From: Anthostomella pinea
Taxonomy: Eukaryota > Ascomycota > Sordariomycetes > Xylariales > Xylariaceae
NCBI GenBank assembly: GCA_963556695.1
Contig: CAUWAG010000006.1
Location: 186,001 to 250,000, forward strand
Reading direction: 5' to 3'
Length of the DNA stretch: 64,000 nucleotides
The first letter of the stretch is position 1, and every line of letters begins with the position of its first letter. This document shows positions 1-10,297 of this stretch, one piece after another. Made by a program: the position numbers and the translations under genes. The notes below the pieces were generated by a model. It was not told the DNA's origin. It saw only the letters and a list, made by a program, of their open reading frames with translations, and did no database searches.

Positions 1-214
1 CTGGTTCTGTATTGATTTGGCGTGCATAGAACCTGAGGTAGGCTTTGGCCTGGGTAAGGAAGCCTTGGACATTGCCGTCCTTCCCATTATCAGAAGCTGG
101 AGGGGGTAACTTATACCCACTGTTTCCTGTCATTGGGGTTGCCATGACTTGTGCTTCCAGTTGCTGGTTGCTGCCTTTGAGTTGCTGGATCCTGGTCTGG
201 AGTTGTTGTATCAT
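1..214 (-). CDS. Ty3/gypsy Gag, N-terminal part (partial, runs off the left edge)
   Basis: Reading the minus strand from an ATG at 212-214 gives a Q-rich coiled stretch (MIQQLQTRIQQLKGSNQQLE) followed by a KDGNVQGFLTQAKAYLRFYA segment. This resembles the start of the retrotransposon gag domain of fungal gypsy elements, where a 'G..G.....FL.Q...Y' pattern opens the capsid domain. The frame is open upstream to a TAG near 319. No stop is seen in the 71 codons inside the window. Gag forms the virus-like particle of the retrotransposon. Whether the element is intact cannot be judged from here. Confidence 0.65.
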   Translation of the reverse strand, partial: MIQQLQTRIQQLKGSNQQLEAQVMATPMTGNSGYKLPPPASDNGKDGNVQGFLTQAKAYLRFYARQINTEP

Positions 215-343
215 GCGGACCAGGTCTTGGGCCGACGTGGTCGGTCCGGTTGCCGTGCTTCCTTTGGGGGTTTGAGGTGCTATTGTCGAGTCGATATTGC
301 CCAGCAGTCGTCGTGAGTGCTAACTGAACAAGAGTGATCAAAA

Positions 344-840
344 TGTGACGAGCCGTCTAACCTATAAGGCTAAAGGGTTCTATAGGGTTTATGTTCTGAG
401 GTAAGTCAACACAAAAGACGATAGAGGCTTCTGTCAACTAGAAGACACTCAGATACTGGGGCTTGGTCTGAACTGGGTTCACTGAATAGTCGAGTCGTCA
501 GGAGATTTCTCCCACCTTAGGGTTGGCTAAGATGCTTAGATTGATCACTGAGATAGAGACTGTCTATCTGTCTAGCTAGGAAATGTCTATCCTTATATAT
601 CCAATCTCTCCCTCACTAATGGGGTGGATATGTTGGATAACCTTGCTATCTAAGCTATCCTGGATATGTTGGATAACCTCGCTATCCAAGCTATCCAAGC
701 TATCCATCACGTGATGTCTTGATCACGTGACCTAGACGTTTCCTTAGCCCGTGCGTTCTCCCGGGTTCTCCCAGTTACTGTCCATCTTGTTGGGCCTGCC
801 AGCGGGCCTCATTCCCTGTACGTCTCGTTAGTTTGTAACA
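344..840 (-). repeat. LTR of the gypsy element (about 497 bp)
   Basis: The segment starts TGTGAC and ends GTAACA, imperfect inverted termini of the TG...CA type, and sits at the correct place next to the gag leader. It contains two 36-bp tandem copies and CACGTGA-type palindromes near 708-730. The base composition then drops into AT-rich DNA at 841. The 5 bases after it (TCATA) would be one target-site copy; the partner is outside the window. Confidence 0.65.
625..696. repeat. Two 36-bp tandem repeats inside the gypsy LTR
   Basis: Positions 625-660 and 661-696 are the same 36-bp unit beginning TGGATATGTTGGATAACC. The differences I see are C/T changes (CTTGCTATCT versus CTCGCTATCC), the direction expected from RIP or cytosine deamination. 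A partial third unit (AAGCTATCC) follows. Confidence 0.85.
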
Positions 841-1202
841 TCATATAAGCGCATAGTTTTTAACTTAAAAAAGCTAGTAATATATGTATTGATGTTTTTA
901 TAGCTTAATATAGAGACTATTATATCTTTTATAAATACTACGTTACCTTGAATCGCCAAACAGAAATTTAAAAACCTGCTAATTATATTAAATATACTAG
1001 TGGCCTTGTGGATTATTGCTCAGTATAGTTGTTAAACGGTAGTCAACATATAATTGGTCATAAATTTGATGTTTTTCTGATGTTCTGTGTTTTCCTAGCT
1101 CTTATGTGTATATTGATTCCAATCCTGGGTATATGCCGACCTCTTAATCTGCGTAATTTCTATGATATTTGTTGGTGTTGGATTAAAGGTACGCCTAGAA
1201 GG
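841..1202. other. AT-rich gene-free stretch
   Basis: Strongly AT-rich DNA with many TA dinucleotides and no supported coding frame. The composition contrasts sharply with the GC-balanced genes to the right and looks like RIP-degraded repeat DNA. No family can be recognised. Confidence 0.6.
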
Positions 1203-1420
1203 TGTCACGGCGAGCGTACTGAGGAGCTGGGACATGGCCGGTAGCAAGCAGCTATTACTCTATTGACGAGAATATCAAGACTAGAGAGGAAAGGAAGAGA
1301 GAGAGAGAGAGAGATAGGTACAGTGGGAGGTTGCCCCTTTAAGGGGATCCTTTGGTCAGATCCTTCCCCTATTGGGAAGTATCCGCTTGTCATGTGGGAA
1401 GGTCTGTGGAGGCCGTCACA
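1203..1420. repeat. Solo LTR (218 bp) with 5-bp target-site duplication
   Basis: The segment starts TGTCACGGCG and ends GGCCGTCACA, so its ends are inverted repeats of the TGT...ACA type. It is flanked by GAAGG on both sides (1198-1202 and 1421-1425), a 5-bp duplication typical of LTR integration. A GA/CT microsatellite lies inside (about 1294-1315). No internal retrotransposon sequence is present, so it is a solo LTR left by LTR-LTR recombination. Which superfamily it belongs to is not clear. Confidence 0.8.
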
Positions 1421-1674
1421 GAAGGCACCTTGACAGGTAGACAACGGAACCTAGTTGTTCCGTCCCGATCCAGCCCCCTCTAGCACAAAACTGCCACAGT
1501 CGCACAAGGATACTCTAGACAGACGGAATACAGACACACACACTACACTCTGACGATTGGTTCAAATCTGACAGTTGGCATGCTGTTTGGGTCGACCGAT
1601 TCTTTATCTCTACCAACGGTTATCGAGCTTGAGGTTCTTGTTCCTTGTCTGAGCTTCTTCGGGTAATTGACATA

Positions 1675-1757
1675 CCATCCCCCCCATAGAAGTCGGACAC
1701 CCCCACTAGTCGGACAGCTAAACCCCACCATCACCACCAAAACACCCCTTTATTCAC
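1675..1757 (+). repeat. Left terminal inverted repeat of the first pogo element
   Basis: Pairs with 3819-3902. The arms share the blocks ATAGAAGTCGGACACCCCCA, CCCCACCATCA and CAAAACACCCCTTTATTCAC, with a few substitutions, mostly C/T. Confidence 0.9.
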
Positions 1758-1827
1758 ACACATGTAAAAGAAGTCATTCAGATCAGAGAAACTCAGCAAA
1801 ATTATCATTTGAGAGCGCTGAAGCTGC

Positions 1828-3595
1828 TCATTTGTACAATCTAGTGGGCGCCCATATTGCGCGGCCAGAACGTGTCAACCTAGGCTGCTGGATGGCCTCC
1901 AAAGCGGCCTCTTCAGGGGCTTCATCCTCATCTTCCTCTTCATCCTCCGACTCAACAATGATCTCTTCTTGTACCTCTGCAGGCGTTTCAGGGCCAATGG
2001 TACCTCCCTTAAACAAGATCTCTGTCACTATTTTAAACTTTTTATTAGGATTAGGGATCTTTTGCCGCTTCTTGGGCTGTAGCCGCTCCAGTTCAGCCTC
2101 CAGGACTTTGATCTTCCGGGCTTGGATGACAACTTCCGTCTCCTTGGTCTCGAACGCATTGGCTATCTTCCTGTACTTCAAGCGGGTGCCAGGGGATTTA
2201 TTTTTGCCAAAATCCATGATCTCCCGACTTGTAGTAGGGGTCCGTTAGTCCTCTGATTCAGAGCTTTCAGGGGTCTCAGGCTCAGGGGTCTTCTGCTTAT
2301 CTTTCTGGATTTCTGGATGTGCTAGACACTTCCTGCGGCTGATTGGATAACATCTAGTGGTTCTGAATCCAGAGAGGATGTTTGCCTTAGTAAAAGCAGA
2401 AGTTCTTGCTTGGCTATAGCACCGAATAAAGTTGATCTTGTTAACAGGCGAGGCATCCGTCAAGGAATTCAGCTGCGAGAGAAATTTCTGGTAGTAAGCC
2501 TTCAGGGCGTTATAGGGCCCGTTATCCAGGGGATGCATGCCGTAACTGGTGTGGGCAGGGAAGAAACAGAGCAAGATGTTAGCAAAATAACACATGGTCA
2601 TGAATTCGTCCTATTACCACGCGTTAGCCCGGATTAATTCCAAAAATTTGAAGGAAGTCTAAATAAAATAAGAAAAAATCATATACATACAGAGGTGTGG
2701 CTACCATGGCCATCTAGTATCAAAAGAACAGCCTCAGACTGATCTTTTTCTCGTACCTCGTCCACCTGTGGGATGAACACGTCTTCTAACCACTGGCAGG
2801 CGATGTCATTAGAGGTCCAGCCGTTTTCTGAGCATATAAAATGCCAATCGGCGGTTTTTTGGAACTCCTCGATAAACCATTAGACTTGGAGGTCCTTGCC
2901 TTTAAAGATAATGCCCGGTTTGAGGATTTTTCCTGTGACTGAGATGGCCTTGATGAAGGAGGTCCAACTACGGCTCTTGGGGCTCTTAAGGAAGGATTTC
3001 TTGGTAGCAGAACTACCCAAAACGAGAGAGTCAATACCTGTGAATACGATTAGAATATTTCAGAATTAAAGGGGTAAGTAGAGCTACCATAGCCCGCCAT
3101 AATGCCGCCCTTATCGACATTATACGTGTTCTCTGGCTTTACCCAGCAGTAATCCTTAAGAATTTTGAAGGACCAGTTAACTGCTTTGAGCGTAAACCCC
3201 TTAAAGCGCGCTGATTCCATCCTTTTGCCAATTTTGGTCTTTATTTGAGGGTTGCGGCGCTTAAAGCCCGCCATGAAGGTGTCTCCCAAAGGGTGTTCAT
3301 CTCCCTTCTTTTTTAACAACTTTGTGACAATCTCACGAACTAGGGAGTGCAAAGGGGCTAGTCCTAGCTTCTCTTGACGCAAAATCCATTCGACTATAGT
3401 GGTTTCTTAAGCAGGGGAGAGTCTCTGTTGCTGCGTGTGGGCTTCAGCCCTCGTAGGCTTGCCGTTAAGTCGATCAGATAACGTTTGGGGCGGGATGCCG
3501 TGTTTTTAAGCGCTTTTTTGTAAAGACAGGCCCTCATCCATGATATCTAAGATGGCATTTGCCATCTGATCCTCTGTTTACGAATAGGGAGGCAT
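1828..3595 (-). pseudogene. pogo-family DDE transposase (broken)
   Basis: Reading from an ATG near 3595, the pieces follow the order of a pogo transposase: an N-terminal helix-turn-helix region with stops, a CENP-B-like DNA-binding part (RRNPQIKTKIGKRMESARFK, frame 3382-3050), then the DDE core. The first acidic motif reads NVDKGGIMAG, where the usual NVDE glutamate has become lysine. The second is LILDGHGSH (about 2705-2735) and the third PLDNGPY (in frame 2601-2245). The tail (2217-1828) has a coiled segment ERLQPKKRQK and an acidic stretch, as in the related element at 44.8-47.2 kb. Several stops and frameshifts separate the pieces, so no active protein can be made. Confidence 0.85.
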
Positions 3596-3818
3596 TTTGG
3601 GCGGCTATACGATGCTGCGTTGCATATAGAACAAGGCTTCAAAGGAGCCTTGCAGGGCCGTAGATTTGCTATTCGAGGTAGGAAACGCGGGGTAGTAGAT
3701 GACCAATCACATAGGCTAGGCGGGGTAAATTTTATATTGGAGTAAACCCCAAGGTCAGGGCTATCTAGAGCAGTAATTACATTCTAAGTAGCTTTAATAT
3801 CGGGCTGAAAGCGTGTAA

Positions 3819-3902
3819 GTGAATAAAGGGGTGTTTTGGTGATGATGGTGGGGTTTGGCTGTCCGACTAATGGGGGTGTCCGACTTCTATTGGGGGGATG
3901 GG
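3819..3902 (-). repeat. Right terminal inverted repeat of the first pogo element
   Basis: Reverse complement of the left repeat at 1675-1757. The outer end has one extra C after the TA (CCCATCCCCCC versus CCATCCCCCC). Confidence 0.9.
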
Positions 3903-4349
3903 TATGAGGGTTCTTTTGGCTGTATCGGCTAAGCAACCTTGTCTTCTGGATTGATATAATCCCAGAGGTCAAAAGCTACAGCTTTTATCTGGAATTTGGG
4001 GTTGAATCGTTCCCAGTCTTTGGGACGAGAGAAGATAGTGCAATCGCTGTTTGGTGTTGTTATTTTGGTGATAGAGAGATCTAAAAATTGCTTGATCTTT
4101 TGTAGGTTTTCTCCTTTTAGAGCAAATAAGACTCTTAATTATTAGATGCAAGCGAGTTCAGATTGTTCAGGTTGTCAAGTGTGTTCTGTTGTTCTTCTTG
4201 TTCTGCTCTACTTCTTCAGCATACAGAGATTGATCATCTGTCTTCTTGGTAGGTCAGATGCCCTGTGCGTCTCTGCCCCACTGGAGATCTTCCGGTGTCT
4301 ATTTCCGGCTCCCATTGAACACTTTGCAACAAGCCTCCAGCCGCTAAAG

Positions 4350-5335
4350 AATATCAATGAATCAATCGTGGCCCTCTTCGATGATATCGGCTTTACGACA
4401 GCTATGCGCGTATGGGCGGGTATACTCTTTGCTTGCTCTGCTCCGCTGGCTTTATTCGTCAGACCCAGGCTACCCTACACGGCTCATGCGCACAGGAAGC
4501 CGTTCAATATGCGATTCGTGGCGTCTAAGCGGTTTGCTATGCACCAGGTCGTCAACGTTGTGCCTTTGTGGTAGCGGAACCAGAACGGAGATCTATCACA
4601 AGTCTTGGTTGGGATGATCTGTATTCTGGTTGGTGCTTGGTTAAGTTCGGATGGGAAGGGATCCCATCCGAGAAGTATCTAAATACCTAAATTAAAGTGG
4701 GTTGGTACCTGTCACCTGGGGCAGCCATCCCAGGTAACCTTATCGTAGAACGCCCTGGATGACAGGAGATCCGATAAGGTACTGGTGGCTGGATCCAGTG
4801 GCTGGGATCCACACCGTCATCCAGGCGACGGGGTATTTCCTCCCTGGGATATACCTGCCGACGTATGCCCGTGCGGCGTTCGGCACCTCCGTCCTCCTGT
4901 CCGCGTTGACGGTCATACTGGTCAACATCGCCACGACAGTCGGTCTTGTCATCATGGGCTCGTTGAGTGACAGGCTCAAGGTCACGACGTGCATGATCAT
5001 CTCGGCGGCGGGTGCGGCAGTATCGGTACTACTGGTATGGGGGCTGTCGGCGTCCCTTCCCGTCTTGTACCTGTTTTGCATCCTCTACGGTCTTTTCGCG
5101 GGCTCGTGGGCGTCGGTGTGGCCGGGCATCATGAAGGAAATCTTCCAGAATGCCGAGACTGAAGGGTACGGATATGCCGACTCGCTCCTCAGGGAATGCC
5201 GTGGCGGGAACAGTCTATGTCGGGTTACGGAAGCGGTTATGGTGTCTTGATGTTGTATACTGGCTTGACCGGACTTTTGAGTGGCATGAACTTCTTAGTC
5301 AAGCAACTCAGCATCGTATATCTGCTATGAGGAGG
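4350..5335 (+). pseudogene. Monocarboxylate-type MFS transporter (broken)
   Basis: Frame 4146-4574 carries IGFTTAMRVWAGILFACSAP followed by a V-R-P-R-L-P end, the loop and helix typical of the middle of fungal monocarboxylate/MCH-like permeases. Frame 4759-5250 gives the next helices (TGYFLPGIYLPTYARAAFG, then GSLSDRLKV). The carboxyl end needs two more frames: GNAVAGTVYVGLRKR at about 5190, then YGSGYGVLMLYTGLTGLLSG at about 5223-5300. The N-terminal helices are missing, a TAG and unmatched bases lie at 4573-4790, and at least two frameshifts occur, so it is a truncated relic. It lies between transposon debris and the intact permease gene. Confidence 0.75.
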
Positions 5336-5573
5336 GTAGGACTGACAGACGACACAGACGATACCGAGTTACGCGTCTGGTTGTGATCTGAATTGATCGT
5401 CGAGACTGATCCATTGAGAGTATACAGAAACGCAGGTATCTAATTCATATAAGTCATCTGTCTACCAGACCCATTCTGGAACAATCGGGCCGCGACTCGA
5501 CCGTAGAGCCCTGTATAGGACATCAATCTCACTCCACAGCCAGAAATCAGAACGAAGCCGTAAATCCAAGAAA

Positions 5574-7238
5574 TCAAGACTGTGCAGAAGCCTTGTGATC
5601 GATATCTTCTTTCCCCAACGTCCCCTTCACACGTGCCTCCTCATCAAGCGATTGCCCCCTCACAACGCCCACACCGCCCTCAGCCAGGTTCGAGCTCAGC
5701 ACAGGCGGGCCGCTGAAGTGCTTGCGGCCCCAGGCGAAGTACCAGCCGATACTGATGAGGGCGAAGCCGGCGAACACCACGCTGGCGTAGTTCATGGTCG
5801 AAGCGTCCAAGCCAGTAAGGTTGGTCGGCATGCAGAAGAGGAAGATGGCCAGGACGATCCACAGCAGCGTCGTGATGTTGATCACGAATCCGAATTTGCC
5901 GAGCGAGAACGACGCGTGCTCTACCTGCTTGCGGCCCTGCATCACGGAGACCAGGATGGGCAGCCCGTACGAGGTCGAAAGGCAGATGGTGGCCACGCCC
6001 GTGAAACTGCTGAAGGCGGCCGAGCTGCCAAAGTATATCAGTCCCAGCAGCATGTCGACAACTGCCGATAGCGTGAGCGCCATCAGTGGCATGTCGAAGC
6101 GCTTGTCGATGCGGCTCCACAGCCCGGAGCCGGGTATCGCACCGTCGCGAGCGAAAGCATACGTGCAACGGCTCGAGGCCGTCAGCGCTCCCACCCCCGC
6201 GAAGAGCCAGATGCCCAGGATCAGGAAGAGCAGGCCAAAGCCGCCGCCCGCGCTACCGGTCGCCTCCGTGAAAACCACGCCGATGGGCTGGCCGTTCGCG
6301 ACGTCGAGCAGCATCGTCACGTCCGGGAGCACAAAGAGGATGGGGATCAGGTAGATCAAGCCGGTAATGCCGGCGGCAACCACGGATAAGACAATAGCCT
6401 TGGGGACTTCGCGCTCAGGCGACTGGACTTCTTCGCACATGGCGGCCACCATGCCGTAGCCCGTCAGCACGTACGCCGGCTGCAGCAGGCCGACGAAAAA
6501 AGACCAGCCGTAGGGCCACCCGGAGGCCGAGGCGTCGTAGTGCGCAAAGACGAACTCCCCGCTGCGCTTGCTGGGTGACATGACCAATAACACGATCAAC
6601 AAGATGATAATCGAGGCTCCAGTCCAGTAGATGCACACTGTGTTAATCAAGTCCAAATACCGCGAGCCGAAGATGTTGATGGCGTAGCAGACAAGCGTCA
6701 CAGCCCAGAACATCAGCACAGTCTGCCAAGCATTGGCGACGAAGTCCTCGTTCCAGAGCGTGATTGCGCTGAGGATGAGCTGGGCACCGCCGAAGTTGAT
6801 GGAGAGAGTTACGGTCCAGTTTCCAACCAGCGTCAGCCAGCCGGTGATCCAGCTCGCGATGGGTGCCCATTTCGGACTGGACAGTAGCGCTGCCCAGTAG
6901 TAGACGCCGCCGGCTGTGGGGTAGACAGAGCAGATCTCGGCGAGCGAGGCGGCGATGGCGGTCGACAGCAGCGACAGCAGCACCCAGCCCCAGATGATGG
7001 TCACGGACTGCCCGTTCGACAGCGAGATGTAGAAGGTGGTCGAGAGGCCGTAGGGTACGGCCATGATGGCGAAGGAGAGACCCAGCACCGACAGCATGCT
7101 TAGACTGCGCGGCAGTTCGGACTTGTAGCCCATCTTGGCGAGGGCATCATCCGCGGTGCCGCCCGCGTCGACCGATCTCCTCACACCACCACCACCACCG
7201 CCGCCGCCATCACTAGCGATAGAATCCATCCCCATCAT
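5574..7238 (-). CDS. APC-superfamily permease (choline/GABA/amine transporter type), 554 aa
   Basis: An intact single-exon frame. After a hydrophilic, glycine-rich N-terminus (about 45 residues) come about 12 hydrophobic helices, starting SLSMLSVLGLSFAIMAVPYG. The motif SLAEICSVYPTAGGVYYW around residue 100 is the signature of the amino acid/choline transporter branch of the APC superfamily that includes yeast Hnm1 and Uga4. The EVQSPEREVPKAI loop also fits. The protein probably imports choline, GABA or a related amine across the plasma membrane; the substrate cannot be told from sequence. The start is uncertain among three ATGs in the first four codons; I use the first. The polyglycine run (eight residues) is encoded by a CCX-rich tract at 7184-7207 and could vary in length. 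Confidence 0.93.
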   Translation of the reverse strand: MMGMDSIASDGGGGGGGGVRRSVDAGGTADDALAKMGYKSELPRSLSMLSVLGLSFAIMAVPYGLSTTFYISLSNGQSVTIIWGWVLLSLLSTAIAASLAEICSVYPTAGGVYYWAALLSSPKWAPIASWITGWLTLVGNWTVTLSINFGGAQLILSAITLWNEDFVANAWQTVLMFWAVTLVCYAINIFGSRYLDLINTVCIYWTGASIIILLIVLLVMSPSKRSGEFVFAHYDASASGWPYGWSFFVGLLQPAYVLTGYGMVAAMCEEVQSPEREVPKAIVLSVVAAGITGLIYLIPILFVLPDVTMLLDVANGQPIGVVFTEATGSAGGGFGLLFLILGIWLFAGVGALTASSRCTYAFARDGAIPGSGLWSRIDKRFDMPLMALTLSAVVDMLLGLIYFGSSAAFSSFTGVATICLSTSYGLPILVSVMQGRKQVEHASFSLGKFGFVINITTLLWIVLAIFLFCMPTNLTGLDASTMNYASVVFAGFALISIGWYFAWGRKHFSGPPVLSSNLAEGGVGVVRGQSLDEEARVKGTLGKEDIDHKASAQS

Positions 7239-8458
7239 ATGTTAAGTCGAGTTTTGCAATGGGAGATCGCGATTGACGGATTAACGGACTGGTTGACTGT
7301 TGTATTGATGATTGTCACCACAACCACCGGTGAGGGGAGATGCAGCGGAATTGAATTCCGGACTCATTCATTGAAGTGAGGTCAGCCATGATGTCTTATG
7401 CAGCGAAAGCGCCGATTGCATTCCATGGCCACTAAGCCCGACGCGGCATGACCATGAACGGCCCCCCTGCGCGATCGAGGCCTAGCATCGTCGGGGCTGA
7501 TAAGGCACCGATTGTGGTAGAGAAATAACGGCTTTATTAATGAGTACTTTTGCGGTTGTCTGCAGTCATGGTCTTCTTATCTGGGCCATGTCATGTTCTG
7601 TTTCCATGTATGTAACGTGATGCAGCTATCCCTGGTAAGTGTTACCCTGCAGGGTGCGAGCTAGGGGTAGCATTCCCCTTATCAGTAGTGTGTAGATAAT
7701 TACATGTACATATTCCACATGCAGCGTCATCAAAAAAGACCCGAGACAGCGAGAGCTTCGATGCTATTGTACTAACAAGGTAACGAACGACGTGAAGGTC
7801 GTGTAGCACGGTCTACCTCGACTACCCAACTGATCACACGCTTGCTACTTGCTGTGTTGCTGGTATGGGTTAACTAGCAGGCTAGATGAAGCGTTCCTTG
7901 AGTCTGACTCGTACTGCAGTCTTCCCTGCTTTCCCCTTCAGTAGATGGGAATATGCCATAACAGTTATCATCCCCGAGCGGCGGCCTAACGTTCAAGATA
8001 CCGTTGCTCGAGGTTGGAGACTTGTGCCGTTCTAACGGGTGTATTTTGGGGAAGAGATAGCATTAGACCCAGATGCGTTGACGATCGTCGACGTCTCTGG
8101 AGGGGGACTCAAACCTCATCCATTACTTCTTGTACCTAGGAGAAGCGCGAACTTGATGATAGTGGAGTCAGCAACGCTGGTAATGATATGGGCTTAGCTC
8201 TATCGATACCAACAGTCCAGGAGAAGATACACGCTAGGATCAGGTCCAGACCGTCCGATAGAGTCAGCTCAGGGGCGCTTGGGGATAATGACTTCCCCGT
8301 GGTCACCTTGACCGATGATTGTTGCAAATCCGACACCTAATCATGATCACATCGTAACCTCATATCACCCGCGGACAGTCAAGCTGCGAAGACACATTCA
8401 ATATGGATCAATAAAATTACGACAAGGAAAAGGGTATGTATATACAGACAGCCAGCAC
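7239..8458. other. Intergenic region, 1.2 kb
   Basis: Upstream region of the permease gene and 3' flank of the arylsulfotransferase-like gene. Short frames here have no recognisable protein pattern. I see no repeat, RNA gene or transposon end. Confidence 0.6.
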
Positions 8459-10297
8459 TCAATCCTCATAAAGCGGCTCCAACTCATGCCCCCTAGCACT
8501 CCTCCACTCCTTCCACCGCTGCATAGGCTTATAGGCATCAGCATCCGCACCCGGATAGGCCAACAATGGCGATTTGCCTTCCCAGCGCGTCGAGCTGGGC
8601 ACCAGGCGCGCAACGGCGTCAATTGCGTGCACGGCGCCGAGCCTCATGCCCGCGACACTCTTCTTGCGCAACAGCGCCAGGAAGGCGAGCACCAGCGCGA
8701 CGGACACGACGACGGCGACGATGATGTTGCGCACAAAATGGCCCGGCGCATTGCCCACGAACCGGTTCACGATAGCCGTATACCGCAGCACTTTGCCATC
8801 CCTGCCCACGGCCGCGACGCGCAGATACTTTGGCATCGAGCTATCGATGTCAAAGCTGGCCTCGAACGTGTCCTTACGGTGCACCTGCAGCTCAACGAAC
8901 TTCTCAGTTTCCAGGTCCGCCCACTCGGCGCCCTGCAGCACCCAGCGATGGACCTCGGTCGCACCGTTCCAGCTCGCATACACGCGGCCCTCGGACGGCT
9001 TCATGAACACAGCGGGCGCGCTCGTGGGGCGCCCAACCCAGCCGCGCGTCTTGAAGGCCCGGTACGTCGTCACGAGGCCCCAGCGCGAGACCAGTGCGGG
9101 CGCCAGTTGCACGTCGCAGAGCACGGACCCGTCGCGCGCGAACTCGGTCACGGCGGGGAGGAAGCCGTAGCTGATGACGACGCGGTCGTCTAGTACCTGC
9201 GCCGAGCCCTGCGAGTCCGGGTGCTTGGGCTGCTCGGGGTCCCAGTACTCGTGCAGAAGCGTCGCCGTCATCTGCGTCGTATTGAGCTGTATCAGCAGTG
9301 CCCGGCTGTAGTCGTGTGGCGTTGCCGGGCCCCAGCGTTCTGCCTTGGCGTTGTCGAAAATGCTGAGCGTGTGGTTGTCGTGCAGACGCACGTGGTGTTG
9401 GTACGTGAAGTCGGTGGCAAGGCCGTCCGACAGGTCCTGGAAGCTGTTCTTCTTGCCCCCGAGCGTCCAGAGCACGGTGCCGTCGGGGCTGACACAGTGG
9501 ATTGTGCTCGTGTGCCGACCCGAGACTATGTAGTTTCCATCGGCGTACTTGTCCATGCTGTTGATATGGAAAAAGTCAAAGGCGGTTCCTGGGGCCGTGC
9601 CGTCGTCTTCGCCTGCGAAGTAGCGGATTGTTTCGTTGACTTGGAGGTGCTCGAGCGCACTCCACTCGAAGAGCAGCTCTCCTGTCTCGATATCGACTTC
9701 TTGAAACTTGCTGTCAAGAGCCCACCCCTGTACCGGACCGCCGATGGAAGAGAGGTCGGCCGGCACCGGGCTGTATATGGTCATCATGGCCGTGCCATGC
9801 TCAGTAATTTTGAATTCATGTAGGTCGCCCTTCAGATCCTCGCCCACGGGTTCAATCTTTCGAAATACCTCGTAGTTACTATCAAGCATGTAGTGTATCC
9901 CCCGTCCGTAACCATGGGTGGTGCCGTCAGGCCCAGACCAGAAAGTCAGGTAATCGCTGCCGTTGTACGTCTGGACCTCGAGATCCGTGACGATACCGAA
10001 TTTATCGTCAGCCCAGACCAGCTCCCCTCTCGCGTCTATTATCATGGGCCCGGGCTTCGAGACGATCTTGCCCTTCGGGGCGATCAGGTAGTAGCCGTCG
10101 TCACATCGCTTGTCCCACGTCAGGTAGTTCAGGCGTGGCGCTGTGAGGCCGAAGCTCTTAAAGTGCGTCTGCGGCCAGAAGCCATAGTAGCCCAGATCGT
10201 ACAGGTACTGCGAGTCAAAAACGTCGTATGCGCGGGCGGCGGTGGTGAGGCCGAGGAGCACGGAGATGACCCGGGTAAAGGGGGTTGCGCGGGACAT
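8459..10297 (-). CDS. Arylsulfotransferase-like (ASST family) membrane protein, 612 aa
   Basis: Intact single exon. A signal peptide (MSRATPFTRVISVLLGLTTA) is followed by a large lumenal/extracellular domain with beta-propeller-like repeats: VTDLEVQTYNGSDYLTFWSG, GDLHEFKITEHGTAMMTIY, DFFHINSMDKYADGNYIVSG and DFTYQHHVRLHDNHTLSIFD. These match the fungal arylsulfotransferase family (Pfam Arylsulfotran_2). A single hydrophobic helix near residue 530-550 (NIIVAVVVSVALVLAFLALL) and a short basic cytoplasmic tail make it a type I membrane protein. Bacterial ASSTs move sulfate between phenols using a catalytic histidine; the fungal members' activity is not established, so a sulfotransferase role is inference. 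The conserved HH/H residues in the propeller are candidates. Confidence 0.88.
   Translation of the reverse strand: MSRATPFTRVISVLLGLTTAARAYDVFDSQYLYDLGYYGFWPQTHFKSFGLTAPRLNYLTWDKRCDDGYYLIAPKGKIVSKPGPMIIDARGELVWADDKFGIVTDLEVQTYNGSDYLTFWSGPDGTTHGYGRGIHYMLDSNYEVFRKIEPVGEDLKGDLHEFKITEHGTAMMTIYSPVPADLSSIGGPVQGWALDSKFQEVDIETGELLFEWSALEHLQVNETIRYFAGEDDGTAPGTAFDFFHINSMDKYADGNYIVSGRHTSTIHCVSPDGTVLWTLGGKKNSFQDLSDGLATDFTYQHHVRLHDNHTLSIFDNAKAERWGPATPHDYSRALLIQLNTTQMTATLLHEYWDPEQPKHPDSQGSAQVLDDRVVISYGFLPAVTEFARDGSVLCDVQLAPALVSRWGLVTTYRAFKTRGWVGRPTSAPAVFMKPSEGRVYASWNGATEVHRWVLQGAEWADLETEKFVELQVHRKDTFEASFDIDSSMPKYLRVAAVGRDGKVLRYTAIVNRFVGNAPGHFVRNIIVAVVVSVALVLAFLALLRKKSVAGMRLGAVHAIDAVARLVPSSTRWEGKSPLLAYPGADADAYKPMQRWKEWRSARGHELEPLYED

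Larger units (their letters stand above)
1..840 (-). mobile_element. 5' end of a Ty3/gypsy LTR retrotransposon, truncated by the window edge
   Basis: On the minus strand an LTR (344-840) is followed by a short untranslated leader and the start of a gag frame that runs off the left edge. The order LTR, leader, gag marks this as the 5' end of the element. No canonical TGG primer-binding site is obvious just inside the LTR; the first leader bases read TTTTGATCACTCTTG, so priming cannot be assigned. The other LTR and pol lie outside the window. Confidence 0.75.
1675..3902 (-). mobile_element. Fot/pogo-type DNA transposon, 2,228 bp, degenerate
   Basis: About 83-bp terminal inverted repeats (CCATCCCCCC... 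inward), flanked by TA at 1673-1674 and 3903-3904, the target duplication of the Tc1/mariner/pogo superfamily. The decayed transposase runs on the minus strand. It is inserted in a copia Gag relic. Confidence 0.88.
1543..4140 (-). pseudogene. Ty1/copia Gag-like relic split by a pogo transposon
   Basis: Minus-strand frames at about 4140-3905 (IFSRPKDW...FDLWDYINPEDK) and 1672-1543 (YPKKLRQGTRTSSSI) resemble the N-terminal part of fungal copia Gag, where a 'DW' near the start is followed by 'W.YI.P' and a proline-rich stretch. The two halves flank the pogo element at 1675-3902. Removing the element and one TA copy joins them in one frame (PKEPSYVNYPKKL). The left half has an in-frame TAG just before the junction, and the frame ends at 1543, so it is a dead fragment. 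No LTR can be assigned to it. The family call is by recognition only. Confidence 0.5.
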
